Assembly: GCA_009739215.1 (NCBI GenBank)
Contig: VSJF01000007.1
Location: 434,001-498,000, forward strand
DNA: 64,000 nucleotides
From: Floccularia luteovirens
Taxonomy: Eukaryota > Basidiomycota > Agaricomycetes > Agaricales > Squamanitaceae
Direction: 5' to 3'
Shown: positions 1 through 15,993 of the stretch, in pieces
Position numbering within the stretch: the stretch's first letter is position 1
How the letters are laid out: every line of letters starts with the position of its first letter
Made by a program: the position numbers and the translations under genes
The notes under the pieces: generated by a model
Seen by the model: only the letters and a program-made list of their open reading frames with translations
The model's database searches: none
Told to the model about the DNA's origin: nothing

Positions 1-152
1 ACAAGAAAAGATTTACGCAACTCGCTTCCACTCCATGTACCCAAATACCGTACAAGATGATCAAGCGTCTCTGATGGCTGGACGTTAGAGAAACAACCTA
101 GAATTGCATCGTTCAAACGAGCAAAGGTCACCTCATGTTGAGGTCGGGACAT
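1..152 (-). CDS. N-terminal part of a possible Pex11-like protein, cut by window edge
   Basis: An open frame starts at the ATG at 152 and runs to the window edge. It begins MSRPQHEVTFARLNDAIL and includes DHLVRYLGTWSGSE. Read straight through it stays open to base 1. A donor-like GTTGCG after TGGAGTGGAAGCGA would instead allow TWSGSD to be completed in a next exon. A segment of the type 'DHLxxxLxTxSGxDK' near the N-terminus recalls Pex11-family peroxisome proliferation proteins. Only about 50 residues are visible, so the family call is an inference; the coding call itself is stronger. It diverges from the xylanase gene to its right. Confidence 0.4.
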   Translation of the reverse strand, partial: MSRPQHEVTFARLNDAILGCFSNVQPSETLDHLVRYLGTWSGSELRKSFL

Positions 153-1066
153 GGTTGAACGGAACCAGAGTGAGTGGTAGTGGAATGGAAATCATGACAG
201 GAAAACCAGAGAGGCGCGTGATTGTGTGCCAGTAACACGTTGGTAAGTGTGCGAAACTTACGTAATCTCTGAATATATATATCAACAAATTTTTTTTTTC
301 TGTTCCTTCGAACAAACAACTGGGGACATAAAAGTTCGGGCTCGGTATTAGCTTTCCGTCTCCTTGTCCGCGTTCCCGTCCTCTAGAGTGATACAAGGCC
401 ATTGTGCTGGTTCTTTCTCTTACTTGAGGCATTCTCGTTTTGCTATAACTTCCGCTCTCGGGAGGCATCGCTTCGGCAGGTGCCCATGATCAGATAGAAG
501 AGATGGTAGATGATGTTTCTCGTATGACGGGATCTACATTAAGTAGTTTGTATTATCTTGTGAAATGCTTGGAATCTATTGCTATTATTGCTGATCCCAC
601 TTTCTGAGTTAGTTTTCTTTTTCCCAACCGGACCTATTAAACAGATCATAATGAAAGCGAAGAACTTTGTTCTTTGATTCTCAGTCCCAATTTGATCTAT
701 TATTGCTCCATTTTGACCTCACGCTAGGGAAGTCATGACTAGACTGTCTCTGCCGGACCGCTGGCTCACAAGATAAATCCTCACGGGTTGGAGTTGACGA
801 CAGGTGTGGGGTAGATCTCCCCCAGGTCGTACGATGGGATGCGGATATAAGGTGTTCTACCGACGGTTGTATTCCAACAATACTACATACATCTCACGCT
901 TTCACCGAACAAAAAGTCCTTCAAGGATATGTTGGGTATCATATGCCTGCTCACATGGTATTCTCTTTATTTTTGCAGCCTCGGACGTTATACCTCAATG
1001 GTATAAGGGCGAGTGTAAACCTACGTCGAGTAAAGAAAGGCCTGCTTTGGCTTCATTCCCTCGAAG
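153..1066. promoter_or_regulatory. Divergent intergenic region with xylanase 1 promoter
   Basis: No convincing gene is seen between the divergent gene at the left edge and xylanase 1. A TATA-like GGTATAAGG lies at about 1000-1008, roughly 60 bp before the xylanase ATG. It is preceded at about 938-957 by TCATATGCCTGCTCACATGG and a T-rich stretch. The same arrangement recurs before xylanase 2 at about 3893-3964, so this is a duplicated core promoter. Confidence 0.55.
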
Positions 1067-2560
<1,494 letters not shown>

Positions 2561-4018
2561 AGAATCGTTGTCCAGAAGAGGTCTTATTTCTCCATTTCTT
2601 GTAAAATATCAGAATACGGATGTTAACATGTTCAGAATATTCCATGTATTTGCTTCAATCTTATTTTTCACTTGACAGGATAAGTTTCTCAATCCAGTAT
2701 GGGGTAATCAAATGACTGCTGATGTTTTTTTACATTTCCGAAGTTTAGGCGGTTTGGCTATTGCTACTGATAGAGAGATAGCGAAAAATTATCTCCGGAT
2801 CTTATATATTTAATAGTGCAGAGTAGTGAGCAGAATTCGGTTTTTCTATTGGGTGAGCTAGAACTGAATGAAATAAATATCTTCCGTTGACCACGTTATT
2901 TATCAATCTCGCAATCCTGTGAGAAAAGCAGGAACATAAAAACCTTTCCGGAATGTTGCACGGGGATATTGAGCAATACCTTTCACGACCAGGTCCAGCC
3001 AGCGTGGTCGATGTGGTCAAGGAGCCACACGATACTACTTAAATGATGCAATGCTCTGCTGCTTAGTGACCACGATCATCACATGGCCTAAAAAATTTTA
3101 CCCCAACCTTACAAAACCTCGGTCTTCGACTCCTGGAGGGCCAGGATTTTATTCATAAAACGTAACCGCAGCAGGCACTCACTAAAAATCCAGACCCATG
3201 ATCATGACGTCGAATATTCAAAAAGAAACATGCTACATAACCACAATGGTTTTCCAGACCAATACATTTGCATTCTGCAAAACATGGACTCTCTGCTCTA
3301 GACTCGACGGCCTCAATACTTGAACTCGGTATGGATTTTGGTCAATCTAATTCGAAAGAATTCGACGGACTCGTAAACTTATAATAGCACAGTCTACTTT
3401 TAGCGCCTAAATAAACTGGCATTCTTATCAAGCCTTTTTTATTATCGGAGCCACAAGCTTGGTGACGTAAACTATTACAGTCCGGGCCGTTTCGAAGAAA
3501 TTGAGTCGTCGATAATGCGTCGTTCCGAGCACTGGTGACCACAGCGCTCTGTGAAATCATGGCAGATGGCGCAGTCAAACAACTCATACTTTTGTCTTCT
3601 CAAACTAGCTTCTTCTCACCGACACTCAATTTCGGGGGAACCTAAAAATGTACTACTCCATGATCGACCCCAGAATACGAGATACCCCACACACCCCCGG
3701 ACCGCAAGTGGGCTATAATTCAGGTCCAAACCGTATGCTCGCGTGGTTTTAACACTCGATCTTGTTCGGTTGTTCTTCATGATGGCGACATGAGTTGGAG
3801 AACCGACGGTCGAATTCCAACTATGCAAAATACGTCTCACGCACATCTTACGCAACACCGACGACACTAAGCATTCGAGTTGGGTCGAGTGTCATATGGC
3901 TGCTCACATGTCCATTTTATTTTATTTTTACAGCTTCGGTGGTTGTACCCTAGCGGTATAAAGGTGAAGCTAAGACTCCACATCAAGCAACAGACGGTTC
4001 ACATTGGCTTTCTCGAAA
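2561..4018. promoter_or_regulatory. Intergenic region with xylanase 2 promoter
   Basis: No gene was seen in this 1.4 kb. The last part (about 3893-3964) matches the block upstream of xylanase 1: TCATATGGCTGCTCACATG, a T-rich run, then GGTATAAAGG at 3955-3964, about 60 bp before the ATG. This supports a tandem duplication that included the core promoter. Confidence 0.5.
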
Positions 4019-5522
<1,504 letters not shown>

Positions 5523-5795
5523 TGATCATTAGAGAAAGCCATAACGATGTACTGGATTTTTTTATACGAAATACGAGTGTTCAGATTCTATTATCGATAT
5601 GAATTGTATCCACAATATACAACTAGAAACAGATGACCTTTCAATCACCTATCAATGCATATATCATGATCATGAGTGGTCGGTATCTTTATTCTCGTGT
5701 ATACACGTGAGGATGTGCTGGTTACGGAACTGTACAACCTCAAGGCAAACAGGTACATCTTGGCGTAATAATACATTTCCTCATTGATCGTTACC

Positions 5796-7557
5796 ATGCT
5801 CCAAAACGATGAATCAGAAGACAGTACCGAGTGGCAAGAGTTGAAGGTGACTTTCTACCCGGAACTCTATCTTCAACGTCGTATCTGGATCTTGAATGTA
5901 CTAAGAAAGGGGAACATAACTAAGGTATGTATTAACTCCAACTTCACCATAAATCTCAGGGTTGTATTTATGATCATTTTGATAGATCCTTGATGTTGGT
6001 TGTGGCGAAGGCCAGCTTCTCACAGTACTCTGCCAGCCCGCTCCATGGCTCCCACCACCTCCACCGTCTGTCCTACCTCCAATAACCGGCAGTGACGAGT
6101 CATTTCCCACATCTCCTATATACAACGATGATGTCCTGAACATACACCCTTCACACGTTTACGGACTTGATATCTCGGCGGAAGACCTCGTGTTTGCCGT
6201 ACGAGGAACAGCCCCTCCTCAAGCTGAGAATCAGGAAGAGAATGGTTTCCAATCATATTACAATGGTATCGGTCAGAGATGGGAAGATCTGGAAGTGAAA
6301 ATCTGGAAAGGTGGATTAGAGGTGACTAACGAAGAATTCATAGACTTGGAATGTATTGTCAGTACGGAAGTGTAAGTTATTCGTACTCACATCAATTAGA
6401 AAAGAAAAGGAAATTCATCAAGCTGATAATGCAGGATTGAACACCTCCCTCCAAACACTTTCCCTGCATTCGCACCGATTATCCTGGGCAAATACCACCC
6501 ACAATATCTCCTTATCACTACGCCATCCTATACATTCAATGCACGTTTCACTGCACCTGGTGCTCCCGCATCGGCTAGATCAGGGTTTAAGGATCCTACT
6601 GGACGCACGGATCGGATATTCAGACACGATGACCATAAGTTCGAGTGGACCACACAAGAGTTCCAAGGATGGTGTGAAGAGACAGCTAAAGCATGGGGGT
6701 ATGAGGTACAATGTTCAGCCGTCGGCAAGGCTCTAGAAGAAGATCCTTGGGGGAGAGATGATGAGTTAGGGGGTGCCACATCTGTTGCCATATTCACACG
6801 TTCAACGGGTATGGCGAACGGGGATAGGGAACGGAAAGCGGAAAAGATACTCGAAGAGGTAGTAACCGAGGGAAATCTACACGAACTCTTGGTCACTCAC
6901 CACCACGTTGCGCATGTAATTTCAAAAAAGCCGAAATCACTCGAAGAAATTGCAGATTGCGTCAAACTCAAGATGGAGGAGCACCGGGAAGCATTCATGA
7001 GAGTGGAGGAGTTGTGGTTTGAACAATCAATTTCTCAAGCATGTGGAGGTTGGATCGAGTTTCTAGTCAGGGCCATCGAAGAAAGCGAATTTCTCAGTTT
7101 GAAACAAGATCCTGAAAATACGAAACAGAGAAAGGGTTTGTGGACGGTGGAGCTTGTGGGCGGAGTAGCCAACCCGATAGCATACTGGCCTACCGAAGGA
7201 GACAAGAGTTTAGATTACATACCACCAGATTGGACCCCAGGGGAAGACACTTACGGGAGTAGTGAGGGAAGTGAAGTAGACGAGTCCGTTGGAGCGGAAG
7301 GTGACATCTCGGGAAACGCATCTGAGGATAATGAAGAGGATGGCCCTGCAAGAAATAAAACACTTGGTTCTGCTGCGGACGTGGCCATGTGGGCGACGGA
7401 AGAGCAAGCAGCTTGGGCTAGCGAGTCTGACGCAATACAAGGAATGGACAAAGGCTGGAACGAGTCAGAGGTTATACAAAGAAATAGAATAACTAGCAGT
7501 CCACCAAGCTCCGCAGCTGGGTGGGAAGCGGATGCAAGCGAACTTGTAACTGAGTAG
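5796..7557 (+). CDS. HEN1-type small-RNA 2'-O-methyltransferase
   Basis: HEN1 enzymes place a 2'-O-methyl group on the 3'-terminal ribose of small RNAs. Three exons (5796-5924, 5986-6371, 6435-7557) give 545 residues in phase. Exon 2 opens with the SAM-binding ILDVGCGEGQLL. The second junction restores STEVIEHLPPNTFP, the metal-binding E-x-x-E-H of HEN1, and FRHDDHKFEWTTQEF supplies the further histidine and the FEW signature. All catalytic features are therefore present. Like other fungal and animal HEN1 proteins it lacks the plant dsRNA-binding and La-like domains. The C-terminal third is acidic and low in complexity (about residues 400-545). ATG 5796 has a good context (TACCATG). It sits between xylanases with no evident functional link. 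Confidence 0.88.
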
Positions 7558-7754
7558 TTAATATGACCACGGTACTTTTATTCTTGGTAACATCCGTAAG
7601 ATGGTTTCCAATGCAGAAAAGCAAATAAATTTGCATTAAGATTACAAAAAGTCTGCATGTGCAAATCAGTTTTATTCGTATACGTGAGAAAGAGTGCAAG
7701 CACACCAGGTAATAATGTCTACTGAACATGCTAGCACACCAACTGCGCCCGGTT

Positions 7755-8081
7755 TTATGCCTTGACTGAACGTACGGGAGCTAGAATACCAGTAGTATGA
7801 ATAAGATTCCATTTGACCCAGGAGAACGTGAACTCGCCAATGAGCGGATGCAGCTGAGCAAGATAGGTAACCATCCACATTAGATAGCAGGCCATAAGAG
7901 CAATCATGAGGCTCGTCCGAATGGTTCTGTTGCACAGAGTAATGGTCAATTTTGGTGAATTTTTCAAGGAGTATCCTAAGACTAACACTTGGTGTGGTCC
8001 TTTCGGAACAAAGAGGGCAGAGGCTGTCATTAGGCCAAGTACTACAACCAAGACCACAACCAGCGGGAAAATAGATGCCAT
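7755..8081 (-). CDS. VMA9: V-type ATPase subunit e (Vma9-like)
   Basis: This small hydrophobic subunit of the membrane V0 sector is needed for V-ATPase assembly and vacuolar acidification. ATG at 8081 opens MASIFPLVVVLVVVLGL, then SALFVPKGPHQ. A 57-bp intron (donor GTTAGT at 7986, acceptor before 7926) joins to TIRTSLMIALMACYLMWM and TYLAQLHPLIGE. Two membrane helices, PKGP-x-Q and AQLHPL are hallmarks of subunit e. The model gives 88 residues, near the family's 70-85. The tail after LIGE (to VRSVKA) does not look like the usual end, and a further splice before 7790 would change it and extend the gene to about 7672. Family call firm, C-terminus uncertain. Confidence 0.8.
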   Translation of the reverse strand: MASIFPLVVVLVVVLGLMTASALFVPKGPHQVLVLGYSLKNSPKLTITLCNRTIRTSLMIALMACYLMWMVTYLAQLHPLIGEFTFSWVKWNLIHTTGILAPVRSVKA

Positions 8082-8229
8082 TGTTGAGCGTTGAACGTTG
8101 TAACTCAAACGCTGAACTCAACGACTCGGACCTGGCGGTCAACGGATTACATAATGTCTACCTCAATGGATATAAATTTCATTTTACATTTATTTTACAC
8201 AAATCTGTAACTAAAATCATGAAACCTCC

Positions 8230-10075
<1,846 letters not shown>

Positions 10076-10947
10076 TTTCTAGTTTATAACAGAGGTTGAA
10101 GGGAGGAAGAAAATGAAGGTTGCAGCTCTCCTCTCACCATCGGCCCATTAAATACTCACAGACTGGCATCCCCTCCAAATGGCATGGCTCATCGGAGAAA
10201 ATCAAGGACACATACAAGGACCACATGAACGTTTTGCATAGGATGGCTGGCATCATAGTTCTAACAATAAATGACACTTGCCAGCAAATGCCATTATATT
10301 TGGAACAGCATACCATTTCAGACATAAGAAGCACTGATTTAACAGAGTTTATCCGTACCCGATGTCCACAGCTTCAAAAATTGTCGGGTGAACGTCGGGA
10401 AGTGGGGTAAGCTTCACATTCGTGGACCTGCTGACTGGAAACGGTTGGTTGAAGAGGTATCTGTTAATGAGCTAGAGAGATAGTTAGTCTTTTGTAATGA
10501 ATGTGTATATACACTAGAGAGATCACACTGTGGAAAGAAGTTGAGAGAGCGGAAGACAAGATTCTTAAGTGATGGCACAGATTTATTTTTGGTGACAATC
10601 ATTCCGAAATATAAACGCAAAGACATTCTTAAACCAACACCAACGCTAACATTGTTATCGCGTCAAAAACAAATCTTTAAGAATAAGTTACTATATAACT
10701 ACTACTACTACTTATATTTCAATGGGCTACAGTATCATTATTTATAGTGGTAGTAATAAATAACTTGACAGGTCATCCTATCGTAATTACACCCGTACCC
10801 CGGTCTGTAATGCTAATTCGTGTACATAAGTACATACAAGAAAAACCCCGACATTCCCCAACAATGGTGTTATCGAAGCGACAAGCGCTGATGGACGAAA
10901 CCAGTCTGACACGCAAGTGTTCAGATGCTAGCCGTACCAGCCATTTC
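10076..10947. other. Intergenic, no gene seen
   Basis: This lies upstream of the CBM1-xylanase and downstream of the next minus-strand gene. Only short random frames are present. There is an AT-rich stretch with ACTACTACTACTACTT near 10700. A C/T-rich stretch just after 10080 would be the xylanase leader. Confidence 0.4.
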
Positions 10948-12494
10948 TCATACAAGGCCACTTCCCGCCATCCGAACCGTGTCGACGACCGCACGTATTA
11001 TCTCTCGCCATAAACGAATAATCAGACCAGATTCCATACCCGCAACAGCACTCAGCCGGGAGCGTACCAAGTCTACATTACTTGCCATGTGCGTCCTCCC
11101 AAGTAACTGGCGTCGCCTACGATTGCGCATTCGCAAGGCAAATGATAATAACGGAAGGACGAGGAATAATAGAAACAAGGTGGACATCTTCGGTGTTGTC
11201 AAGTATGGCTGTAATGACGCCTTGATCAAAGCAAAGGCGCTTGGGCTCGCTGGACGCACGGCGGATGCTATAGGAACCACGCGTGTACGCGAATACGCTG
11301 ATATATGCGAATCTGACGTGGTAGATGAATTAGCGGTGCGAGCATGTGATCGAGAACGATTGCCATTAGGTCTTGAAGTGGCTTGAACGTGAGGAGTAGC
11401 AGTGGAGTCGGATGAAAGGGATTCCGAAGAACCTGAAGCGACTTGGGCTATGGAACTGAGTCCAGATGACTGATACACTGAACGCTTCCCGTGGAAAGTG
11501 GAAGGAGTTACAGTATGTGTCGATGTTGTCGATAGAGATGACGATGAAGACGAGGATGGTGCGGGTGAATAGGAGCGAGGAGAATGGGGTGGTTGGGTGG
11601 GATTTGATGGAGGTGGGGTCGGCGCATCCTGGAAACGACGAGAAGCGAGAGCCTGGGCATACAGAGACTTCAGATTGCTTTGTAATTGCTACGAGTTTCA
11701 TGAGCCGATAGTAACGGAGAGATACCGTAATGCAAAAATACCTCTTTACAGTGGGCAGGAAGTTCTCCTTCGTAATCCAAAAAGTCTTTCGCATAGTCCC
11801 ATTGGTCCAGTTTAGGTAGAATATGTAAACAGTAAAGCTCCAAGACCTTTTCATACGCATCCGCATCTTGGTCCACGGATGTTGCAGTGGAGAACTCACT
11901 TGGCGACGGGTCTCTGCGAGCAAGCCAATCTTCTATAATCACGCGACCGACATCCGGACAGTCTATTTTCAAGCTGGAGTAGACAAGCGTCATCAGGACT
12001 TGTGAAGGGAGAAATGCGGCGTTTGAAATGGTCTTCTGCAAATGGCCTGAGGTAGGAGTGAAGAGCGCAAGAGAGCGATTGTGCGTTCTGGTCATCAATG
12101 CTTGGGATGACTCTGTTAGCAGACTACTCAGGGATTGCGGGAGATTGTCACGCGAAGCAGGGGGAGCTGCATATACTGTTGATTCTAATGTGATACGAAG
12201 GATATCCCATTTCCGGCGGTGGTCGGCTAGGGCATCAGGGTACGATACCGGAGGGTGTATTAAGCCAAAAGCTGATTCAAGCAAGCTATGTGTAAGGACC
12301 ACATCGCGCAGAAGAAAAGCGCGCGCTGCACGAGTGTACAATGAACGCAATGTTGCAGCGGTAGCTACTGAAGCCGATAAAGAGGAACCATTGGTATCAG
12401 CGGAGCGAAAAGGAGGCACGGGGGACGAGCCGGGTTTTATAGAGATTGGAGAAGGAACGACCGTCGATGTGAGCGTTGTCGTCGCGGTTGGCAT
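10948..12494 (-). CDS. Tail-anchored helical protein, possibly Pex26-like peroxin
   Basis: Two exons (12494-11742, 11667-10948) give 490 residues. The first 250 residues are helical and TPR-like: ARAFLLRDVVLTHSLLESAF, KWDILRITLESTVYA, and DVGRVIIEDWLARRD with YEKVLELYCLHILPKL. The splice restores ELPAHCKESLYAQALASRRF. A Ser/Thr/Pro-rich linker follows, then one membrane segment (TLFLLFLVLPLLSFAL, about residue 415-432) followed by RMRNRRRRQ. A helical repeat body plus a basic-flanked C-terminal anchor is the plan of Pex15/Pex26/APEM9, which dock the Pex1-Pex6 AAA ATPase on peroxisomes. That assignment is inference. About 60 residues after the anchor is longer than typical for a tail anchor. 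Confidence 0.5.
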
Positions 12495-13168
12495 TGAGCA
12501 GACAAGGTCGGTGGATAAGCCTAAAAGACACCCGGCACCGGCCGTTTGCTCAAGTTATTCACATGCTCGATGGCACGTGACTGATCCTCCACTTGGTCTC
12601 CTTCGTCCGACTGAGTCTGCCCGTTTTATCCGAAGTTGACGGTATGTGTCCTACCTTTAATCTTCAAAAGCCTCGTCGCTGTTGATATTACTACTTACAT
12701 CCAGCTATATCTGGTCATTCTCCAGACGTAGAACATGTAACATTATCTGGTTTTACGGTATCAGTATTAATAGCAGAATCATATTATTCATGCTACTTGC
12801 TTGTTGAAATCTGGACAACTGGAAGCTTCAATGAAACTATTCTCATAGACCTTTTTTTGACAATGCGATGAACGACAGAGATTCTATCAAAACTAAAGCA
12901 TCGGTTATTGAAATGGTGGACTAAACCCACGAGGCGGTCTTATTAGTGAAATGACTCAGGGAACTGCTGTAGTTCAACATGAGGCCTTGGCCATCCAACA
13001 CCGCTTTACAGCACTTAATCTCGTTTTTCCTTGGACCCGCCAATCAACCTCGTGTCCGCTCCCCCTGTCAACAACTATATAACTGTTATGCAATACACCT
13101 CGAACCATTCGATAGACACTGTAACTTCGCCTTCACTACACTCCTGTCGTTTCTGCTGAATAAAAAAA
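12495..13168. promoter_or_regulatory. Divergent promoter region
   Basis: This is 674 bp between two divergently read genes. No gene was seen. A pyrimidine-rich stretch with CAACTATATAAC lies near 13070-13085, about 90 bp before the DnaJ ATG, and is a plausible TATA region. Confidence 0.4.
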
Positions 13169-14781
13169 ATGGACAATTATAATATGCTTGGAATTCCATT
13201 CGATGCAAGTGACGAGGCTGTGCGACTTGCATACAAAGACCTGGTATGTTTAAATCATCTGTCACCCCTGATCTGCTTTAACAAGGTCATTAGGCACTCA
13301 AATGGCACCCCGACCGCCACTTGGAGAACAAAAGTAGAGCTACCGCGAAATTCATCCAGGTACGAACGCTCTTCCATTCTTCCCAATCTTAACTGATGAG
13401 TTATGTCACAGATTAACAGAGCGTATCGATCAATTTTACGAGAAAGGCGTAGAAAGGCCCGTCGCTCTCACGAATCTGGCGAGGATATGTCATCTTCATC
13501 TTCGCACAGTTCTACATCCCTGTTTTCCAGAGAAACAACTTCAACTGAACCTTCAACTGCCTTCTCTGATGATTATTCTTCCTCTACCTCATCTACATCG
13601 TCAAATCCCTCAGCCGAAAGTATCCAAACCCCTCCACCGTCCTCTTCATCTTCTTCGTCCTCATCACCATCAACTTCTTCCGAGAGTCTGTATAATCAAG
13701 CTCTCCCACATCTTCGCCCTGCAATGAAGAGATTCTCGTTATGTAGCGGAACCAGTGGAAGTGCCTATTCTGAGTCTGATCACCTGTCCAAGAGTTCAAG
13801 GTCTTCCTTCAATCTCCCAGTGCCTGACGTTGCCCGGGATGAATCAAAATATTTCGCGGGGCCATCCTCCGGTGCCTACGCTTCAATGGCAAACCAGCAA
13901 GGTCATGATGCAACCGATACCCTATCCGATAACGAAAGCTCATGGGAAATGGATATCTCTGCGAGTCCACCATTGAAGAGCCACCACGCTAAGCTCCGCA
14001 AAAATCTAAAACGGGGACATCATCGTCCTAATTCAATCAGCAACTTCTTATCAAAGATCACCCCTGCTCGATCAATATTCAACTCGACCGCTTCCGAGAA
14101 GAACAACAAGAACCCTGGTGGGCCACCGCCAATTCCTCTTCCTGGATATGAAGATCGTACACTAGCAGTCAAAGCGGAATCAACCAAGAAAGAATGGGTG
14201 CACGTTTTAAATATGACGCTCGAGGAATTGTTCCATGGAAAGATGTTTTGTTTTCGTGCAGTGCGGTGTATGTTATCTGGACGATGGAAGAATGTATTTT
14301 TGGATGTTGACGTGCCGCCTGGGTGTGCGGATGGAACACGAATTATTTTTCCCGGAGCAGGACATGAGCGTGCGGATGGGTCGCGTCAGGATATCGTTTT
14401 CTTGATTGAAGAAGCTCCTCACGTCATATTCGAACGGGAGCATGATGATCTCATTGCAGATGTTTCTCTTCCATGGGTCGATAATCTGGAGTCAGAATTG
14501 GGAGAAGTACACATCTCAGGTATCGATGGTGAAGACTTGGTGTTCCGTGTCAACTTTGCTCGAGATAGAGCAATCAAAGGTACAGGTTCTATCCCTGGCG
14601 CTGGGATGCCCCTGCGTGATGGACATGGTAGGGGTAAAATGGTCGTTCGGTGAGATTTTTATTCCGGTTTGTGATAAGGCATGTTTCTAATTAGGAAATT
14701 TCGTATAGTTGGGAAATTACAGCTTCAACCTCGAAGTGGAAATCTGTCAAACAAGCTTTGAAATTAAACTTGAAATCCTAA
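13169..14781 (+). CDS. DnaJ (Hsp40) co-chaperone, type II-like
   Basis: This is a J-domain co-chaperone that should stimulate Hsp70 and hold clients. Four exons (13169-13243, 13294-13359, 13412-14649, 14709-14781) give 483 residues. The J domain is at 1-65: MDNYNMLGIPFDASDEAV, then ALKWHPDRHLENKS with the essential HPD, then INRAYRSIL. A long Ser-rich linker (about 70-240) follows, then the substrate-binding C-terminal region starting near EWVHVLNMTLEELFHGK, with VPPGCADGTRIIFPGAGHER and the second half FEREHDDLIADVSLPWV. The last intron matters: without it the frame stops at 14653 as KMVVR; with it the protein reads VVRWEITASTSKWKS, the usual end. There is no zinc-finger domain and no G/F-rich linker. 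Confidence 0.85.
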
Positions 14782-15095
14782 TTACAATCTGGACAATGTT
14801 CATATATGAGGTCTTTTAGGGCTTGAAATCCAAATTATCAGTACGGTACCATCTTAATGTGTTTATAGGGACTTCGTAATGGATCATTGCTAGACTTTTT
14901 CTTTTCTTCCTTTTTTACGTCATGGGCGACGTCCTCTTCACGGAAGTTGCATGTACATGTAAAGTTTCTGTAATCTGACTCTGGGGATAATGTGATATAT
15001 TTATTCTGTGATATACACAAGTTGTGATTGAAACAGTGATTTGATAGATTACATTATGGCTGTAGTTGAAATTTCGAAAGAGGCTATAAGAATGT
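14782..15095. other. Convergent intergenic region
   Basis: This is 314 bp between the converging ends of the DnaJ gene and a minus-strand hypothetical gene. It is AT-rich; no gene was seen. Confidence 0.4.
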
Positions 15096-15734
15096 TCACG
15101 ATTCGTAAACCTGCTTTCGACGAAGGGGAGATATTGCCACATCAAGAACAACAACTGGCTGGACATTCTGGTGCATAGCTCGAGGAGGGATATAAATTTC
15201 CCTTCCTTGCCCAGCATTCCTACGTAGGGCGTCTGAGCGTTTGAGCGTTTGTGAATAATGAGGATTTGACGGTAAAATGTATCCACGGGCAAACCATTTC
15301 TGTCTCCTCTCCAGATCACAGAAATGTGCTAATGTCATAGCAGCTTGACGTCTGGAAATTTCGTCTCGTTGGCGTATCCGTTCTTCTTCTCGAGCTATTG
15401 CTGCTCTGAGCCGCGCGTTGCGCATTGCTTGTTGTGGGGTATATAGTTGAACTTGACGGGTATCTAATAGGGGCTGATGGTGAATCTCGGAAGGTGCCTT
15501 GTTGCAGACTCGCGCAACATTGTTTGAGTCCCAAGGTAGGGTATGGGTGGTGGTTTGTCTAGCTTTAAAATGCTTGAAAACTGGATGAAAGTCGGCATTT
15601 TTATCCTATGATTGGTGGGGGGATAGTTACTTACAAAATATTTTGTTTAAGCACCAGTAACGATCATTAGGTTGGTTTGATGAATCGAACGGGAGAGATG
15701 AAGCGATAGTATTATTCTTTGCAAAATTTCGCAT
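15096..15734 (-). CDS. Small basic hypothetical protein
   Basis: The family is not recognised. The model has two exons (15734-15635 and 15580-15096) joined by a 54-bp intron with donor GTAAGT and acceptor TCCAG; 194 residues, all in phase. The product begins MRNFAKNNTIASSLPF and contains DRYWCLNKIFFFKHFKARQ. A highly charged helix follows (RLRAAIAREEERIRQRDEIS), then LERRQKWFARGYILPSNPHY. The tail is basic, ending RRKQVYES. No signal peptide or membrane segment is seen. It diverges from RAI1 with 259 bp between the start codons. That the exons form one gene is inferred from splice phase and continuous open frame only. Confidence 0.5.
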
Positions 15735-15993
15735 TTAAGAGCACCCCAAGGACACTGGCCGCAGCGTTTGGCATGGGTACTTTTTACATTCGGGCCCAAA
15801 GACCATCAGACATTCAGACTAGAAGACCAGACAGATCAAGGAACTAGCCAAAATCAAGAACATAGGGGGTGGCAATAGAGGGGTTAACAACTAAGCACTT
15901 GGAAGAGAAGAAGTGTGTGTTCTTTACAATTATTCCATGTTTGGCAGATCTCGGCTCAACAAACACCATTTCCTTCGTTCATTCTGTCTCTGT

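Noticed and set aside
133..468. A 111-codon minus-strand frame upstream of the left-edge gene
   Set aside because: The family-like N-terminus starts at 152; this region reads as leader or promoter with no known sequence.
10925..11386. Plus-strand frame of 153 codons
   Set aside because: Antisense shadow of the Pex26-like gene's linker and anchor exon.
12028..12639. Plus-strand frame of 203 codons
   Set aside because: Antisense to the helical exon of the tail-anchored protein, which has the coherent protein sequence.
14650..14708. DnaJ stop at 14653 as the true end
   Set aside because: Splicing from the GTGAGA at 14650 to the TATAG at 14708 gives the canonical VVRWEI ending, so the stop is intronic.
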